Positions 8,971 to 17,932 of a stretch of DNA of 64,000 nucleotides are shown here, one piece after another. This DNA is from Flavobacterium tiangeerense (GTDB lineage Bacteria; Bacteroidota; Bacteroidia; Flavobacteriales; Flavobacteriaceae), in NCBI RefSeq assembly GCF_007830355.1, contig NZ_VLKO01000005.1, positions 265,561 to 329,560 on the forward strand. The letters are read 5' to 3'. The notes under the pieces were generated by a model. That model was not told the DNA's origin, did not search any database, and was given only the letters and a program-made list of their open reading frames with translations. The position numbers were made by a program, and so were the translations under genes. Position 1 is the stretch's first letter; every line of letters begins with the position of its first letter.

Positions 8971-11385
8971 ATGAAAATATTAAAATTTGGAGGTAAATCG
9001 TTATCAAATGGTGACGGATTAAATAAGGTGGTTGCCATAATAACAGACAAAGTAAATCAGGGCGAGAAAATTGCAGTTGTGGTTTCGGCACGTGGCAATG
9101 CTACGGATGAGTTGGAACAAATTTTAACTATTGCTTCTCAAAACGGAGATTACAAGCCACTTTTTGAAGATTTTAAAAAATACCAGCAAGACGTTTATGA
9201 AGCTGTTGATTTGTCTGAGGAGTTTACTATTTTAGAAAAATTGTTTGAAGGTGTCAGTTTGATTGGCGATTACAGCAAAAAGATCAAAGACCTTATTTTG
9301 TCTAAAGGTGAATTGCTTTCGGCAAAATTACTGACGGCCATCCTCATAGAAAATGGAATTCATGCTCGTTTTACAGATACGCGTGAATTGATAAAAACCG
9401 ATGCTAAATTTGGTGATGCACAACCCTTAGAACAACTTTCGAAGAAAAATGTGGTTGCTTTTTTTAAGCAAAACACTGAAAATACAGTAAGTATAATCAC
9501 AGGTTTTATTGGCTCTACGACCAATAATGATACTACAACTCTAGGAAGAAACGGTAGTAATTACACCGCTTCCTTGATTGCGAATTATTTAAATGCCGAC
9601 GAATTACAAAATTACACACATGTTGACGGAATTTATACTGCCAATCCTGATTTAGTGGTAGATGCTAAAAAAATTGACCATCTATCATTTAATGAGGCGA
9701 ATGAGATTGCTAATTTTGGAGCAACTATTTTGCATGCCAAAACTATCATTCCATTATTAGAAAAAAACATTCCGCTTCGAATTTTAAATACTTTCAATTA
9801 TGAAAATAAAGGAACTTTAATTACTTCCAATTCTAATAAGGAAGGAATAAAAACGCTTTCGGTTCTTGAAAATGTGGCTTTGGTAAATCTGGAAGGAAGA
9901 GGTTTGCTTGGTAAAACAGGTGTCGATGCTCGAATTTTTAGAGTAATGGGCGACAACAATATCAGTGTGAGTATCATTTCGCAAGGTTCATCAGAGCGCG
10001 GAATAGGATTGGTTGTGGCTGCTGACAAAGCTACTACGGCCATGATTGAATTGGAAAAGGAATTCGAAAATGATTTCTATTCAAAGGATGTCAATAAAAT
10101 AACTGTGGCTGATGATGTAGCTGTCATCTCTATTATTGGCCAGGATTTAAGCACTTTTCACAAACCTTACACGGCTTTAATCAAGAATAAAATTGTTCCG
10201 ATTCTTTTCAATAATACGGTGACGGGCAAGAATGTTAGTTTGGTTGTTAAAAAATCACAATTGCACAAAGCCTTGAATGTCATTCATGGGGAGATTTTTG
10301 GCGTAGCCAAGAAGATAAATATAGCTGTTTTCGGTCACGGTTTGGTGGGCGGTACTTTGATTAATCAAATTTTAGAATCGGCTGCAGCCATTGAAAAAAG
10401 AAAAGATATTAAATTGAATGTATTTGCTATTGCGAATTCTAAGAATGTGCTCTTGAATAAAAACGGCGTGACACCTAACTGGAAAAACGAGATTCAAACC
10501 AACGGATTCTCGTATACAATTGATGATGTGATTGCCTACGCAAATGAGCATCATCTAGAGAATTTAATTGCTATTGATAATACTGCAAGTACTGATTTTG
10601 TTACGAATTACATTTCGTTAGTAGAAAATAGTTTCGATTTGATTTCGTCAAACAAAGTGGCCAATACGTTGAGTTATAGTTTTTATAAAAAATTGAGAAA
10701 AGTTCTGGCAGAAAACCAAAAGACGTATCTTTATGAGACCAATGTTGGAGCAGGATTGCCGTTGATTGATACCATTAAATTGTTGCACCTTTCTGGCGAA
10801 AATATCACAAAGATTAAAGGCGTTTTCTCGGGAACATTGAGTTATTTGTTCAATAATTTTTCGGCTAAAGACGCGCCGTTTAGCGAGATTTTAAAAGAAG
10901 CCATCGATAATGGATATACGGAGCCAGATCCAAGAGAGGATTTATGCGGAAATGATGTAGGACGAAAATTATTGATTTTGGCTAGAGAATTAGACTTGCA
11001 AAATGAGTTTGAAGAAATTGCGATTCAAAATTTAATTCCAGAACATTTGCGTAGTGGAGATGTGGGAGAGTTTTTGAATAAATTGACGGAGTTTGATCCT
11101 ATTTATGCAAAAATAAAAGCAGATCAAAAGCCCAATCACGTGTTGCGATATATAGGAGAATTATCAGGTGATTTGCAAAATGACAAAGGAAATCTAGAAG
11201 TAAAATTAGTTTCGGTGCCATCAGATACGGCTTTGGGCGGATTGAAAGGTTCGGATTCTTTCTTCGAAATTTACACTGAATCGTACGGAGACCGACCAAT
11301 TGTAATTCAAGGCGCAGGCGCAGGATCAGCGGTAACAGCTAGAGGTGTTTTTGGCGATATTTTAAGGTTGTCTGATAAGGGCTAA
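8971..11385 (+). CDS. thrA: Bifunctional aspartate kinase / homoserine dehydrogenase I
   Basis: Catalyses the first and third steps from aspartate to homoserine in the cytoplasm. In 804 residues: aspartokinase domain from KFGGKSL at residue 4 to about 290, tandem ACT-type regulatory region about 300-450 (GVDARIFRVMGDNNISV, then VISIIGQDL), NAD(P)-binding homoserine dehydrogenase from FGHGLVGGTL near 450, and the catalytic NGYTEPDPREDLCGNDVGRK near residue 645. Normal length. It follows the MetX-like gene by 19 bases under the SAM-I riboswitch; ACT domains suggest allosteric control by amino acids as well. Confidence 0.97.
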   Translation: MKILKFGGKSLSNGDGLNKVVAIITDKVNQGEKIAVVVSARGNATDELEQILTIASQNGDYKPLFEDFKKYQQDVYEAVDLSEEFTILEKLFEGVSLIGDYSKKIKDLILSKGELLSAKLLTAILIENGIHARFTDTRELIKTDAKFGDAQPLEQLSKKNVVAFFKQNTENTVSIITGFIGSTTNNDTTTLGRNGSNYTASLIANYLNADELQNYTHVDGIYTANPDLVVDAKKIDHLSFNEANEIANFGATILHAKTIIPLLEKNIPLRILNTFNYENKGTLITSNSNKEGIKTLSVLENVALVNLEGRGLLGKTGVDARIFRVMGDNNISVSIISQGSSERGIGLVVAADKATTAMIELEKEFENDFYSKDVNKITVADDVAVISIIGQDLSTFHKPYTALIKNKIVPILFNNTVTGKNVSLVVKKSQLHKALNVIHGEIFGVAKKINIAVFGHGLVGGTLINQILESAAAIEKRKDIKLNVFAIANSKNVLLNKNGVTPNWKNEIQTNGFSYTIDDVIAYANEHHLENLIAIDNTASTDFVTNYISLVENSFDLISSNKVANTLSYSFYKKLRKVLAENQKTYLYETNVGAGLPLIDTIKLLHLSGENITKIKGVFSGTLSYLFNNFSAKDAPFSEILKEAIDNGYTEPDPREDLCGNDVGRKLLILARELDLQNEFEEIAIQNLIPEHLRSGDVGEFLNKLTEFDPIYAKIKADQKPNHVLRYIGELSGDLQNDKGNLEVKLVSVPSDTALGGLKGSDSFFEIYTESYGDRPIVIQGAGAGSAVTARGVFGDILRLSDKG

Positions 11386-11494
11386 TCGACGTGTACAGTT
11401 TTCAGTGAGCAGATTTCAGTAATTAGTATTTAAATATAAATTAGTTGACTTCGCGTGAGAAAATCCGCGTCATCAGCGTTCAAAAAAGATAGTA

Positions 11495-11944
11495 ATGAAA
11501 ATAACATTAAACAGAGTAAACGATAATTTCTATTTCGAATTAAAAAATGAAAGAGGGCATTTGGTAAACGTAGATAGCCGTCCTGAATATGGAGGAAATG
11601 ATATGGGTGCCAGTCCAATGGAATTAGTATTGATGGGAGTTGCGGGGTGTAGTGCCATTGATATGATTTCAATTTTGAAAAAACAACGTCAAGAAATCAC
11701 GTCTTTCAAAGCTGAAGTTGAAGGCGAACGCGTACAAGTTGGAGAAGCAAAACCTTTTAAAAATATCCATGTGGTGTTTTATTTAGAAGGTGATATCAAG
11801 GAAGACAAAGCCGCAAAAGCCGCACAACTTTCTTTTGAAAAGTACTGCTCGGTTTCCAAAACATTAGAACCAACGGCAACCATACATTATAAGGTAGTTT
11901 TGAACGGAAGCCCCCTAACCCCCGAAGGGGGAACTAGCAACTAA
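11495..11944 (+). CDS. OsmC family peroxiredoxin-like protein
   Basis: OsmC/Ohr-fold protein of 149 residues; family members reduce peroxides with a pair of cysteines. Visible are GNDMGASPMELVLMGVAGCSAIDM (Cys near residue 53) and EKYCSVSKTL (Cys near 118), the expected cysteine pair. The last dozen residues, SPLTPEGGTSN, come from a dispersed GC-rich repeat (11909-11935) that supplies a new C-terminus and stop. It is followed by the sulfhydrylase gene across an inverted repeat pair, and may help protect sulfur metabolism. Confidence 0.88.
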   Translation: MKITLNRVNDNFYFELKNERGHLVNVDSRPEYGGNDMGASPMELVLMGVAGCSAIDMISILKKQRQEITSFKAEVEGERVQVGEAKPFKNIHVVFYLEGDIKEDKAAKAAQLSFEKYCSVSKTLEPTATIHYKVVLNGSPLTPEGGTSN

Positions 11945-12022
11945 TAGTTGTTGGATAAATATTAAATTTAGTAACAAACAAATCAACCCCAACACAATTC
12001 CCCCTTTGGGGGTTAGGGGGCT
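11909..12022. repeat. REPIN-like inverted pair of GC-rich repeats (pair A)
   Basis: Left copy 11909-11935 (AGCCCCCTAACCCCC...) and right copy 11997-12022 (ATTCCCCCTTTGGGGG...) are inverted to one another with a 61-base AT-rich spacer. Each copy is itself palindromic (CCCCC...GGGGG). The left copy encodes the OsmC C-terminus; the right copy ends six bases before the sulfhydrylase ATG. The spacer shares the words AACAAA and CCCCAACA with pair B. Confidence 0.9.
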
Positions 12023-12027
12023 TATTT

Positions 12028-13200
12028 ATGGAAAATGATAATTTTGGTTTCGAAACCCAAGCCATACGCAATCAGTTAGAAAGAACACAATATTTAGAGC
12101 ATTCGGTGCCGTTGTACCTCACGTCTAGTTTTGTATTTGAAGATGCCGAAGACATGCGTGCCTCATTTGCAGAGGAAAAAGACAGGAATATTTACAGCCG
12201 TTACAGCAACCCAAATAACAACGAATTTATTAGCAAAGTATGCGCTATGGAAGGTGCTGCAGCTGGTTTTGCCTTTGCATCAGGTATGGCTGCGGTGTAT
12301 TCAACATTGGCTGCTATATTGAATTCTGGAGATCATATTGTCTCTTCGAGCAGTGTTTTTGGAGCTACGCATTCGTTGTTTATTAATTATTTTCCAAAAT
12401 GGAACATACAAACCTCGTATTTTGACATCAATCAACCCGAGACTATTGAAGGTTTGATTACGCCTGATACAAAAATTATTTTCGCAGAGTCACCAACCAA
12501 TCCTGCTGTTGATATTATTGATTTGGAATTGCTAGGAAATATTGCCAAAAAGCATAATTTAATTTTAATAATTGATAATTGTTTCGCAACGCCTTATTTG
12601 CAACAACCAGTTAAGTGGGGAGCGCATTTAGTGGTGCATTCTGCTACCAAATTAATGGACGGTCAAGGTAGAGTTTTGGGCGGAATAACAGTTGGTGATA
12701 CTGATTTGATTCAGAAAATCTATTTGTTTTCCCGACTTACAGGACCTTCTTTATCTCCTTTTAATGCCTGGGTATTGTCTAAAAGTTTAGAAACATTAGC
12801 CATTCGATTGGACAGACATTGCGAAAATGCCTTGAAAGTAGCGGAGTTTTTAGAGAATCATCCGCAGGTAAATAAAGTGAAATATCCTTTTTTGAAATCG
12901 CATCCTCAGTATGAAATTGCAAAGAAGCAAATGAAGTTGGGCGGAAATATTGTTGCTTTTGAAATAAAAGGAGGATTAGAAGCTGGAAGAGCTTTTTTGG
13001 ATAAAATTAAATTGTGTTCGCTTTCGCCAAATTTAGGAGATACCAGAACCATTGTTACGCACCCAGCCTCAACAACACACAGTAAATTATCTGTCGAAGA
13101 GCGTTTGGCGGTAAGTATTACCGATGGTTTAGTGCGTGTTTCTGTAGGTTTAGAAACCGTAACTGATGTAATTGCCGATTTGGAGCAGGCGCTTTCGTAA
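12028..13200 (+). CDS. metZ: O-acyl-homoserine sulfhydrylase (Cys/Met metabolism PLP enzyme)
   Basis: Joins sulfide with O-acyl-homoserine to give homocysteine. The 390-residue protein belongs to the gamma-synthase/sulfhydrylase family: SRYSNPNN near residue 55, SGMAAVYS near 88, and the PLP lysine in HSATKLMDGQGRVLGG (Lys near 209). The position inside the sulfate-reduction cluster argues for direct sulfhydrylation rather than cystathionine synthesis, hence metZ-like; a MetB role cannot be excluded. The start codon lies just behind the right arm of REPIN-like pair A, which may fold over the ribosome-binding region. Confidence 0.88.
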   Translation: MENDNFGFETQAIRNQLERTQYLEHSVPLYLTSSFVFEDAEDMRASFAEEKDRNIYSRYSNPNNNEFISKVCAMEGAAAGFAFASGMAAVYSTLAAILNSGDHIVSSSSVFGATHSLFINYFPKWNIQTSYFDINQPETIEGLITPDTKIIFAESPTNPAVDIIDLELLGNIAKKHNLILIIDNCFATPYLQQPVKWGAHLVVHSATKLMDGQGRVLGGITVGDTDLIQKIYLFSRLTGPSLSPFNAWVLSKSLETLAIRLDRHCENALKVAEFLENHPQVNKVKYPFLKSHPQYEIAKKQMKLGGNIVAFEIKGGLEAGRAFLDKIKLCSLSPNLGDTRTIVTHPASTTHSKLSVEERLAVSITDGLVRVSVGLETVTDVIADLEQALS

Positions 13201-13301
13201 CGGATAGATTTGGGATTAACGATTTTAGATTGTAGTTTTGGTTCAAACAAAGCAATGTTTCATACTTGCGAATCTTTTTTATACAATTCTAAAACAGTAA
13301 A

Positions 13302-13712
13302 ATGCTCTCAAAAAAAACAAAATACGGTATAAAAGCATTGACCTTTTTGGCTCGCCGAGAAGACCAAACTCCTGTTGCGATTGCGGATATTGCTAAATCT
13401 GAAAACATCTCGCTCAAATTTTTAGAGAGTATTTTATTGTTGTTGCGTCATTCCGGTTTTCTGGGAGCCAAAAAAGGAAAAGGCGGCGGTTATTACTTGA
13501 TAAAAGAACCGAAAGACATCAGCATGGCCAAAGTGTATCGCATTCTGGAAGGGCCAATTGCTTTGTTGCCGTGTGCCAGTCATAATTTTTATGAGCCTTG
13601 TGACGATTGTACCGATGAAGCCACTTGTGCAGTTCGTAAATTAATGACGGAGGTGCGTGATAATACGCTTATGGTTTTGGAAAATAATAGTTTAGCAGAT
13701 ATTGCATTTTAA
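13302..13712 (+). CDS. Rrf2 family transcriptional regulator
   Basis: A 136-residue winged-helix regulator. The N-terminus MLSKKTKYGIKALTFLA, the recognition region KFLESILLLLRHSGFLGAKKGKGGGY and the C-terminal cysteine cluster (PCASHNF, EPCDDC, ATC around residues 90-110) match Rrf2 proteins such as IscR and the sulfur regulator CymR. Cysteines could bind an Fe-S cluster. It sits between the sulfhydrylase and the sulfate-reduction genes and is the natural candidate to control them; a palindrome at 13778-13789 is a candidate operator. Confidence 0.9.
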   Translation: MLSKKTKYGIKALTFLARREDQTPVAIADIAKSENISLKFLESILLLLRHSGFLGAKKGKGGGYYLIKEPKDISMAKVYRILEGPIALLPCASHNFYEPCDDCTDEATCAVRKLMTEVRDNTLMVLENNSLADIAF

Positions 13713-13733
13713 GTTTTAATTAGAAAAAATGTT

Positions 13734-13789
13734 TTGTAATTAAAGTAAATATATTATTTTTGCACAATAATCTAGTAACCCGATAGGGT
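13734..13789 (+). promoter_or_regulatory. Promoter and candidate operator of the sulfate-reduction operon
   Basis: TTG at 13734-13736 and TATTTTTG at 13755-13762, 18 bases apart, match the Bacteroidota -33/-7 consensus. Sixteen bases downstream lies ACCC-GATA-GGGT (13778-13789), an interrupted palindrome near the expected start point. The adjacent rrf2 gene makes it a plausible binding site. Confidence 0.6.
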
Positions 13790-13826
13790 AATAGTTTTTA
13801 AATTGAATTTTGTTGAATTGAAAGGA

Positions 13827-14729
13827 ATGGATAAAGAATTAAAAGTGAATAATAATACCGAAAGCCCTGCTACAAGTTTTGTAGAACGATTATGGGTTCT
13901 TGTTCCTGCAATTTTATTGATAGGATTATTGGCAACGTTAGTGTACAACCACCATGATGAATTTTCAGTGGATGGCTTGATAGCTGGCTTTGATCAAGAG
14001 TTTTTAATTTTTTTCTGTATTGGCGTATTTGCACAATTAGTTGATGGAACTTTAGGGATGGGTTATGGAGCTACTTCAACTTCATTTTTATTAGCTTACG
14101 GAATTCCACCTGCCATTAGTAGTACAGGTGTTCACGTGGCTGAAATGTTTACAACAGGAGCTTCGGCAATTTCGCATCATCGTTTTGGAAACATCAATAA
14201 AAAACTAGTAAGACATTTGTTAATTCCAGGTGTTTTAGGTTCTATTACAGGTGCCTATTTGTTGTCGGATGTCATTGATGGAGAAGTAATAAAACCATTT
14301 ATTGCTTTGTATATGATTGGCTTGGCAGTAATCATTATTAGGAAGGCATTAAAAAAGAATCTAGTAAAAAAGAAAACAAAGAAATTAGGTATTTTGGCAA
14401 CTTTTGGAGGTTTTATGGATGCTGTAGGAGGCGGAGGTTGGGGTCCGATAGTGACTTCTACTTTATTAGGAAATGGACGAAATCCAAGATATACAATTGG
14501 TTCGGTGAATGCAGCAGAGTTTGCAGTAGCTTTTTCAAGCGGAGTGACATTTATGCTTTTTGGAGGTATTCAAGGATGGCAAGTAATAATTGGATTGATT
14601 TTAGGAGGCGTAATGGCAGCTCCATTAGCAGCATTTTTAGTGAATAAAATTCCAAGGAAATCAATGATGATATTAGTGGGCGTTTTAATTATTCTTTTGA
14701 GTTTAAAAACCTTATCAAAACTGCTGTAA
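13827..14729 (+). CDS. TauE/SafE family anion transporter
   Basis: Inner-membrane protein of 300 residues with about eight hydrophobic segments. Family signatures are VDGTLGMGYGATSTSFLL near residue 73 and DAVGGGGWGPIVTSTLLGNGR near residue 198. I start at ATG 13827; a TTG at 13803 would add eight residues. The family moves sulfite, sulfoacetate or related anions. First gene after the Rrf2-linked promoter and 14 bases before cysH, so sulfate or sulfite transport for assimilation is the likely role; direction is unknown. Confidence 0.88.
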   Translation: MDKELKVNNNTESPATSFVERLWVLVPAILLIGLLATLVYNHHDEFSVDGLIAGFDQEFLIFFCIGVFAQLVDGTLGMGYGATSTSFLLAYGIPPAISSTGVHVAEMFTTGASAISHHRFGNINKKLVRHLLIPGVLGSITGAYLLSDVIDGEVIKPFIALYMIGLAVIIIRKALKKNLVKKKTKKLGILATFGGFMDAVGGGGWGPIVTSTLLGNGRNPRYTIGSVNAAEFAVAFSSGVTFMLFGGIQGWQVIIGLILGGVMAAPLAAFLVNKIPRKSMMILVGVLIILLSLKTLSKLL

Positions 14730-14743
14730 AACGAAATAAGATT

Positions 14744-15481
14744 ATGAGTAAAGAATTAGTAGTGGCATTAGTAGAGCATACAAAAAACCTTAGTTTAGAG
14801 GAAACGTTTGTTTATTTAGCTGCAGAATATAAAGATAAAGTGGTTTTTTCGACCTCTTTTGGTCAAGAAGACCAAGTGATTACAGCAATAATTGCTGATA
14901 GTGGTGCTGATGTTCAAATTTTTACATTGGATACAGGTCGATTGTTTCAAGAAACGTATGATGTTTTTCATAAAACCCAAAAAAAATACAATCAAAATAT
15001 TAGAGTGTTTTTTCCTGAGGCAGCTGCGGTTGAAAATTTATTGGGAACTAAAGGACCTAATAGTTTTTACGAATCAGTTGAGAATAGAAAAGAATGTTGT
15101 TCCATCCGTAAAGTAGTGCCTTTGCGCAAAGCCTTAAATGGAAATTCGATTTGGATCACTGGCTTAAGAGCGGAGCAATCCGAAAACAGAAATGATTTGG
15201 CACTTTTTGAATACGATGCACATTTTGAAATTATTAAGTTCAATCCTCTGTTAAAATGGACCTTGCAAGAAGTAGAAGATTATTTAGAAAAAAATAATGT
15301 ACCACAAAATGCATTACACAAAAAAGGGTTTGTAAGCATTGGTTGTGCGCCGTGTACGAGAGCCATCACTCCAGATGAAGACATCAGAGCCGGAAGATGG
15401 TGGTGGGAATCCAGTCATAAAGAATGTGGGTTGCATAGCCCCCTAGCCCCCAAAGGGGGAATTAACGAAGTGAAAAATTAA
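14744..15481 (+). CDS. cysH: Adenylyl-sulfate (or PAPS) reductase
   Basis: Reduces activated sulfate to sulfite. The 245-residue PP-loop protein has FSTSFGQEDQ, and both cysteine pairs ECCSIRK (near residue 116) and GCAPCTR (near residue 204), which bind the 4Fe-4S cluster of APS-type reductases. No APS kinase is seen in the cluster and CysN is not fused to one, which also favours APS as substrate. The natural C-terminus (WESSHKECGLH) is extended by SPLAPKGGINEVKN from a translated dispersed repeat (15437-15463). Confidence 0.93.
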   Translation: MSKELVVALVEHTKNLSLEETFVYLAAEYKDKVVFSTSFGQEDQVITAIIADSGADVQIFTLDTGRLFQETYDVFHKTQKKYNQNIRVFFPEAAAVENLLGTKGPNSFYESVENRKECCSIRKVVPLRKALNGNSIWITGLRAEQSENRNDLALFEYDAHFEIIKFNPLLKWTLQEVEDYLEKNNVPQNALHKKGFVSIGCAPCTRAITPDEDIRAGRWWWESSHKECGLHSPLAPKGGINEVKN

Positions 15482-15532
15482 TAATAACAAAATAAATACC
15501 CCAACAGTTCCCCCTTCGGGGGTTAGGGGGCC
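15437..15532. repeat. REPIN-like inverted pair of GC-rich repeats (pair B)
   Basis: Left copy 15437-15463 and right copy 15506-15532 are inverted relative to each other with a 42-base AT-rich spacer. The left arm codes for the CysH C-terminus; the right arm ends seven bases before the cysD ATG. The pair therefore makes up almost the whole cysH-cysD junction. Organisation and spacer words (AACAAA, CCCCAACA) match pair A. Confidence 0.9.
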
Positions 15533-15539
15533 GATAGAT

Positions 15540-16439
15540 ATGAGTGCACAATTAAAAACAAACGCCTTAGAAAGCGAAGCGATATATATTTTCAGAGAGG
15601 TAATTTCTCAGTTTGACAAACCAGTTTTACTTTTTTCGGGTGGAAAAGATTCGATTACGTTAGTTCGTTTGGCGCAAAAAGCTTTTTTTCCTGCTAAAAT
15701 TCCGTTCCCGTTGTTGCACGTAGACACTGGGCATAATTTTCCGGAAACCATTGAGTTCAGGGACAAATTGGTTGCTGAACTAGGATTAGAATTAATTGTG
15801 CGCAATGTACAAGATGCGATTGATCAAGGAAAAGTGGTTGAAGAAACCGGAAAATATTCAAGTAGAAACAGCTTGCAAACCACAACACTTTTAGATGCTA
15901 TCGAAGAATTTAAATTTGATGCGTGTATTGGTGGAGCACGTCGAGACGAGGAAAAAGCCAGAGCCAAAGAGCGAATCTTTTCGGTGCGTGATGATTTTGG
16001 TCAATGGGACGAAAAAAATCAGCGTCCTGAATTATTCGATTTGTTGAACGGAAAAATAGAGAACGGTCAAAACGTACGCGTTTTTCCAATTTCGAATTGG
16101 ACCGAGCTAGACGTGTGGAGTTATATCGAACAAGAGCAAATTGAAATTCCGTCGATTTATTTTTCGCACAAGCGTAAAGTATTTTTACGAGATGGAATGA
16201 TTTGGTCGCATTCTCCATTTGTGTACCAAGAAGAAAACGAAGAAATCGTGGAACGCATTGTTCGTTTTAGAACGGTAGGAGACATGAGTTGTACGGCAGC
16301 AGTTGATTCTTACGCAGCAACAATTTCTGAAGTAGTGGGCGAAATTAGATCTTCAACAATTTCAGAAAGAGGCGCTAGAATTGACGACAAACGTTCAGAA
16401 GCAGCGATGGAAAAAAGAAAACAACAGGGATACTTTTAG
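15540..16439 (+). CDS. cysD: Sulfate adenylyltransferase small subunit
   Basis: The ATP pyrophosphatase subunit that adenylates sulfate together with CysN. The 299 residues include the PP-loop LLFSGGKDSITLVRL near residue 31, LLHVDTGHNFPE near residue 58, GGARRDEEKARAKER near 131 and the C-terminal ISERGARIDDK typical of CysD. Length is normal. It lies between cysH and cysN in the same direction. Confidence 0.96.
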   Translation: MSAQLKTNALESEAIYIFREVISQFDKPVLLFSGGKDSITLVRLAQKAFFPAKIPFPLLHVDTGHNFPETIEFRDKLVAELGLELIVRNVQDAIDQGKVVEETGKYSSRNSLQTTTLLDAIEEFKFDACIGGARRDEEKARAKERIFSVRDDFGQWDEKNQRPELFDLLNGKIENGQNVRVFPISNWTELDVWSYIEQEQIEIPSIYFSHKRKVFLRDGMIWSHSPFVYQEENEEIVERIVRFRTVGDMSCTAAVDSYAATISEVVGEIRSSTISERGARIDDKRSEAAMEKRKQQGYF

Positions 16440-16592
16440 AAAAGAATTATAAATTATGAATTATGAATTTTTCAAAAGTTCCTAGAATTTATAATTCAAT
16501 ATTTAAAATATAAAAATCAAATTTAAAAGTGTGGATAGGATAATTTGAGGAAACTTGAAACCTTAAACTTTTAAACTTTAAACAAAATTCAG

Positions 16593-17837
16593 ATGGAAGT
16601 TTTAAAAATAGCAACAGCAGGAAGTGTAGATGACGGTAAGAGTACCTTAATTGGGAGATTATTGTATGATACGCAATCGTTGACAACAGATAAATTAGAA
16701 GCAATAGAAAAAAGCAGCAAGCAAAAAGGATATGATTATTTGGATTTTTCTTTGGCTACAGACGGTTTAGTGGCCGAAAGAGAACAAGGAATTACCATTG
16801 ATGTGGCGCATATATATTTTTCTACTGCCAAAAAAAGTTACATTATTGCTGATACTCCTGGTCACGTTGAGTATACGCGAAACATGGTTACAGGAGCTTC
16901 TACTTCGCAAGTATCGATTATTTTAATTGATGCTCGTAAAGGCGTAATTGAGCAAACTTACCGCCACTTTTTCATCAATAATTTATTGAGAGTAAAAGAA
17001 GTTATTGTGGCGATCAACAAAATGGATTTGGTGGATTATTCGGAAGAAGTTTTTAATAAAATCAAAGCGGATTTTGAAGCCTTAAATGCTAAAAGTACTT
17101 TCAAAGAACAAAACGTTAGTTACATTCCGTTAAGTGCTTTGACAGGTGATAATGTAGTAGAATCATTAGGAGGAATGCCTTGGTACAAAGGACAAACCAT
17201 TTTGGAGCATCTGGAAGCGTTAGAGCCAGCCGATGTTTATGAAAAAGGAAAAGCGCGTTTCCCTGTTCAAACCGTAATCCGACCAAAAACAGAAGAATAC
17301 CACGATTTTAGAGGTTATGCCGGAAAATTGTATGGGAATAATATCAAAGTGGGTGATGCGGTAACGGTGCTGCCTTCTTTAACAGAATCAGTGGTGACAA
17401 ATATTCACTTTTTTGACAAGCAATTTGAGGAAGCAGCTGTGGGCTCTTCGATTACCATCGAATTAGAAAATGATATCAATGTGACTAGAGGTGACATGAT
17501 TGTAAAATCATCTGAATTGCCAAAAGTAGAGAAAGACATCAACACCACCGTATGCTGGATGGACAGTAAAAAGCTAGTTCCTGGTGCTAAATATTTTGTA
17601 CAACACAATACCAACAGAGTTTTGGCTAAGATTGATAGTGTGAAAAATGTGATTGCAACTGACTTCTCAGGAACAACAGAAGCCTCTCAACTAGCCATCA
17701 ATGAAATTGGAGAAGTAAATATTAAGTTAAGCAAAGCCATTTATTTTGATGCGTATAACGATAATAAATCAAACGGCGCCTTCATCTTAATTGATGCAAC
17801 AACCAACACAACAGCAGGAGTAGGATTTATAAAATAA
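16593..17837 (+). CDS. cysN: Sulfate adenylyltransferase large subunit, GTPase
   Basis: GTPase whose hydrolysis drives APS formation by CysD. In 414 residues: P-loop GSVDDGKSTLIGRLL near residue 10, switch region REQGITIDVAH near 67, DTPGH near 90, NKMDL near 145, then elongation-factor-like beta-barrel domains. It is not fused to an APS kinase (which would add about 200 residues). The 153-base gap to cysD contains AT-rich inverted words and no ORF. Confidence 0.96.
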   Translation: MEVLKIATAGSVDDGKSTLIGRLLYDTQSLTTDKLEAIEKSSKQKGYDYLDFSLATDGLVAEREQGITIDVAHIYFSTAKKSYIIADTPGHVEYTRNMVTGASTSQVSIILIDARKGVIEQTYRHFFINNLLRVKEVIVAINKMDLVDYSEEVFNKIKADFEALNAKSTFKEQNVSYIPLSALTGDNVVESLGGMPWYKGQTILEHLEALEPADVYEKGKARFPVQTVIRPKTEEYHDFRGYAGKLYGNNIKVGDAVTVLPSLTESVVTNIHFFDKQFEEAAVGSSITIELENDINVTRGDMIVKSSELPKVEKDINTTVCWMDSKKLVPGAKYFVQHNTNRVLAKIDSVKNVIATDFSGTTEASQLAINEIGEVNIKLSKAIYFDAYNDNKSNGAFILIDATTNTTAGVGFIK

Positions 17838-17840
17838 CCT

Positions 17841-17919
17841 TTAGCTATTGGCTTTAAGCCTTCAGCAAAAATGTAAAATGAATTTCATAAACAGCTAACA
17901 GCCCAAAGCTAATAGCTAA
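17841..17919. repeat. Imperfect inverted repeat in the cysN-sir spacer
   Basis: TTAGCTATTGGCTTT (17841-17855) pairs with AAAGCTAATAGCTAA (17905-17919) at 14 of 15 positions. It fills most of the 95-base gap and has no T run, so it is more likely a dispersed spacer repeat than a terminator. Confidence 0.5.
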
Positions 17920-17932
17920 TAGCTTATAACAA

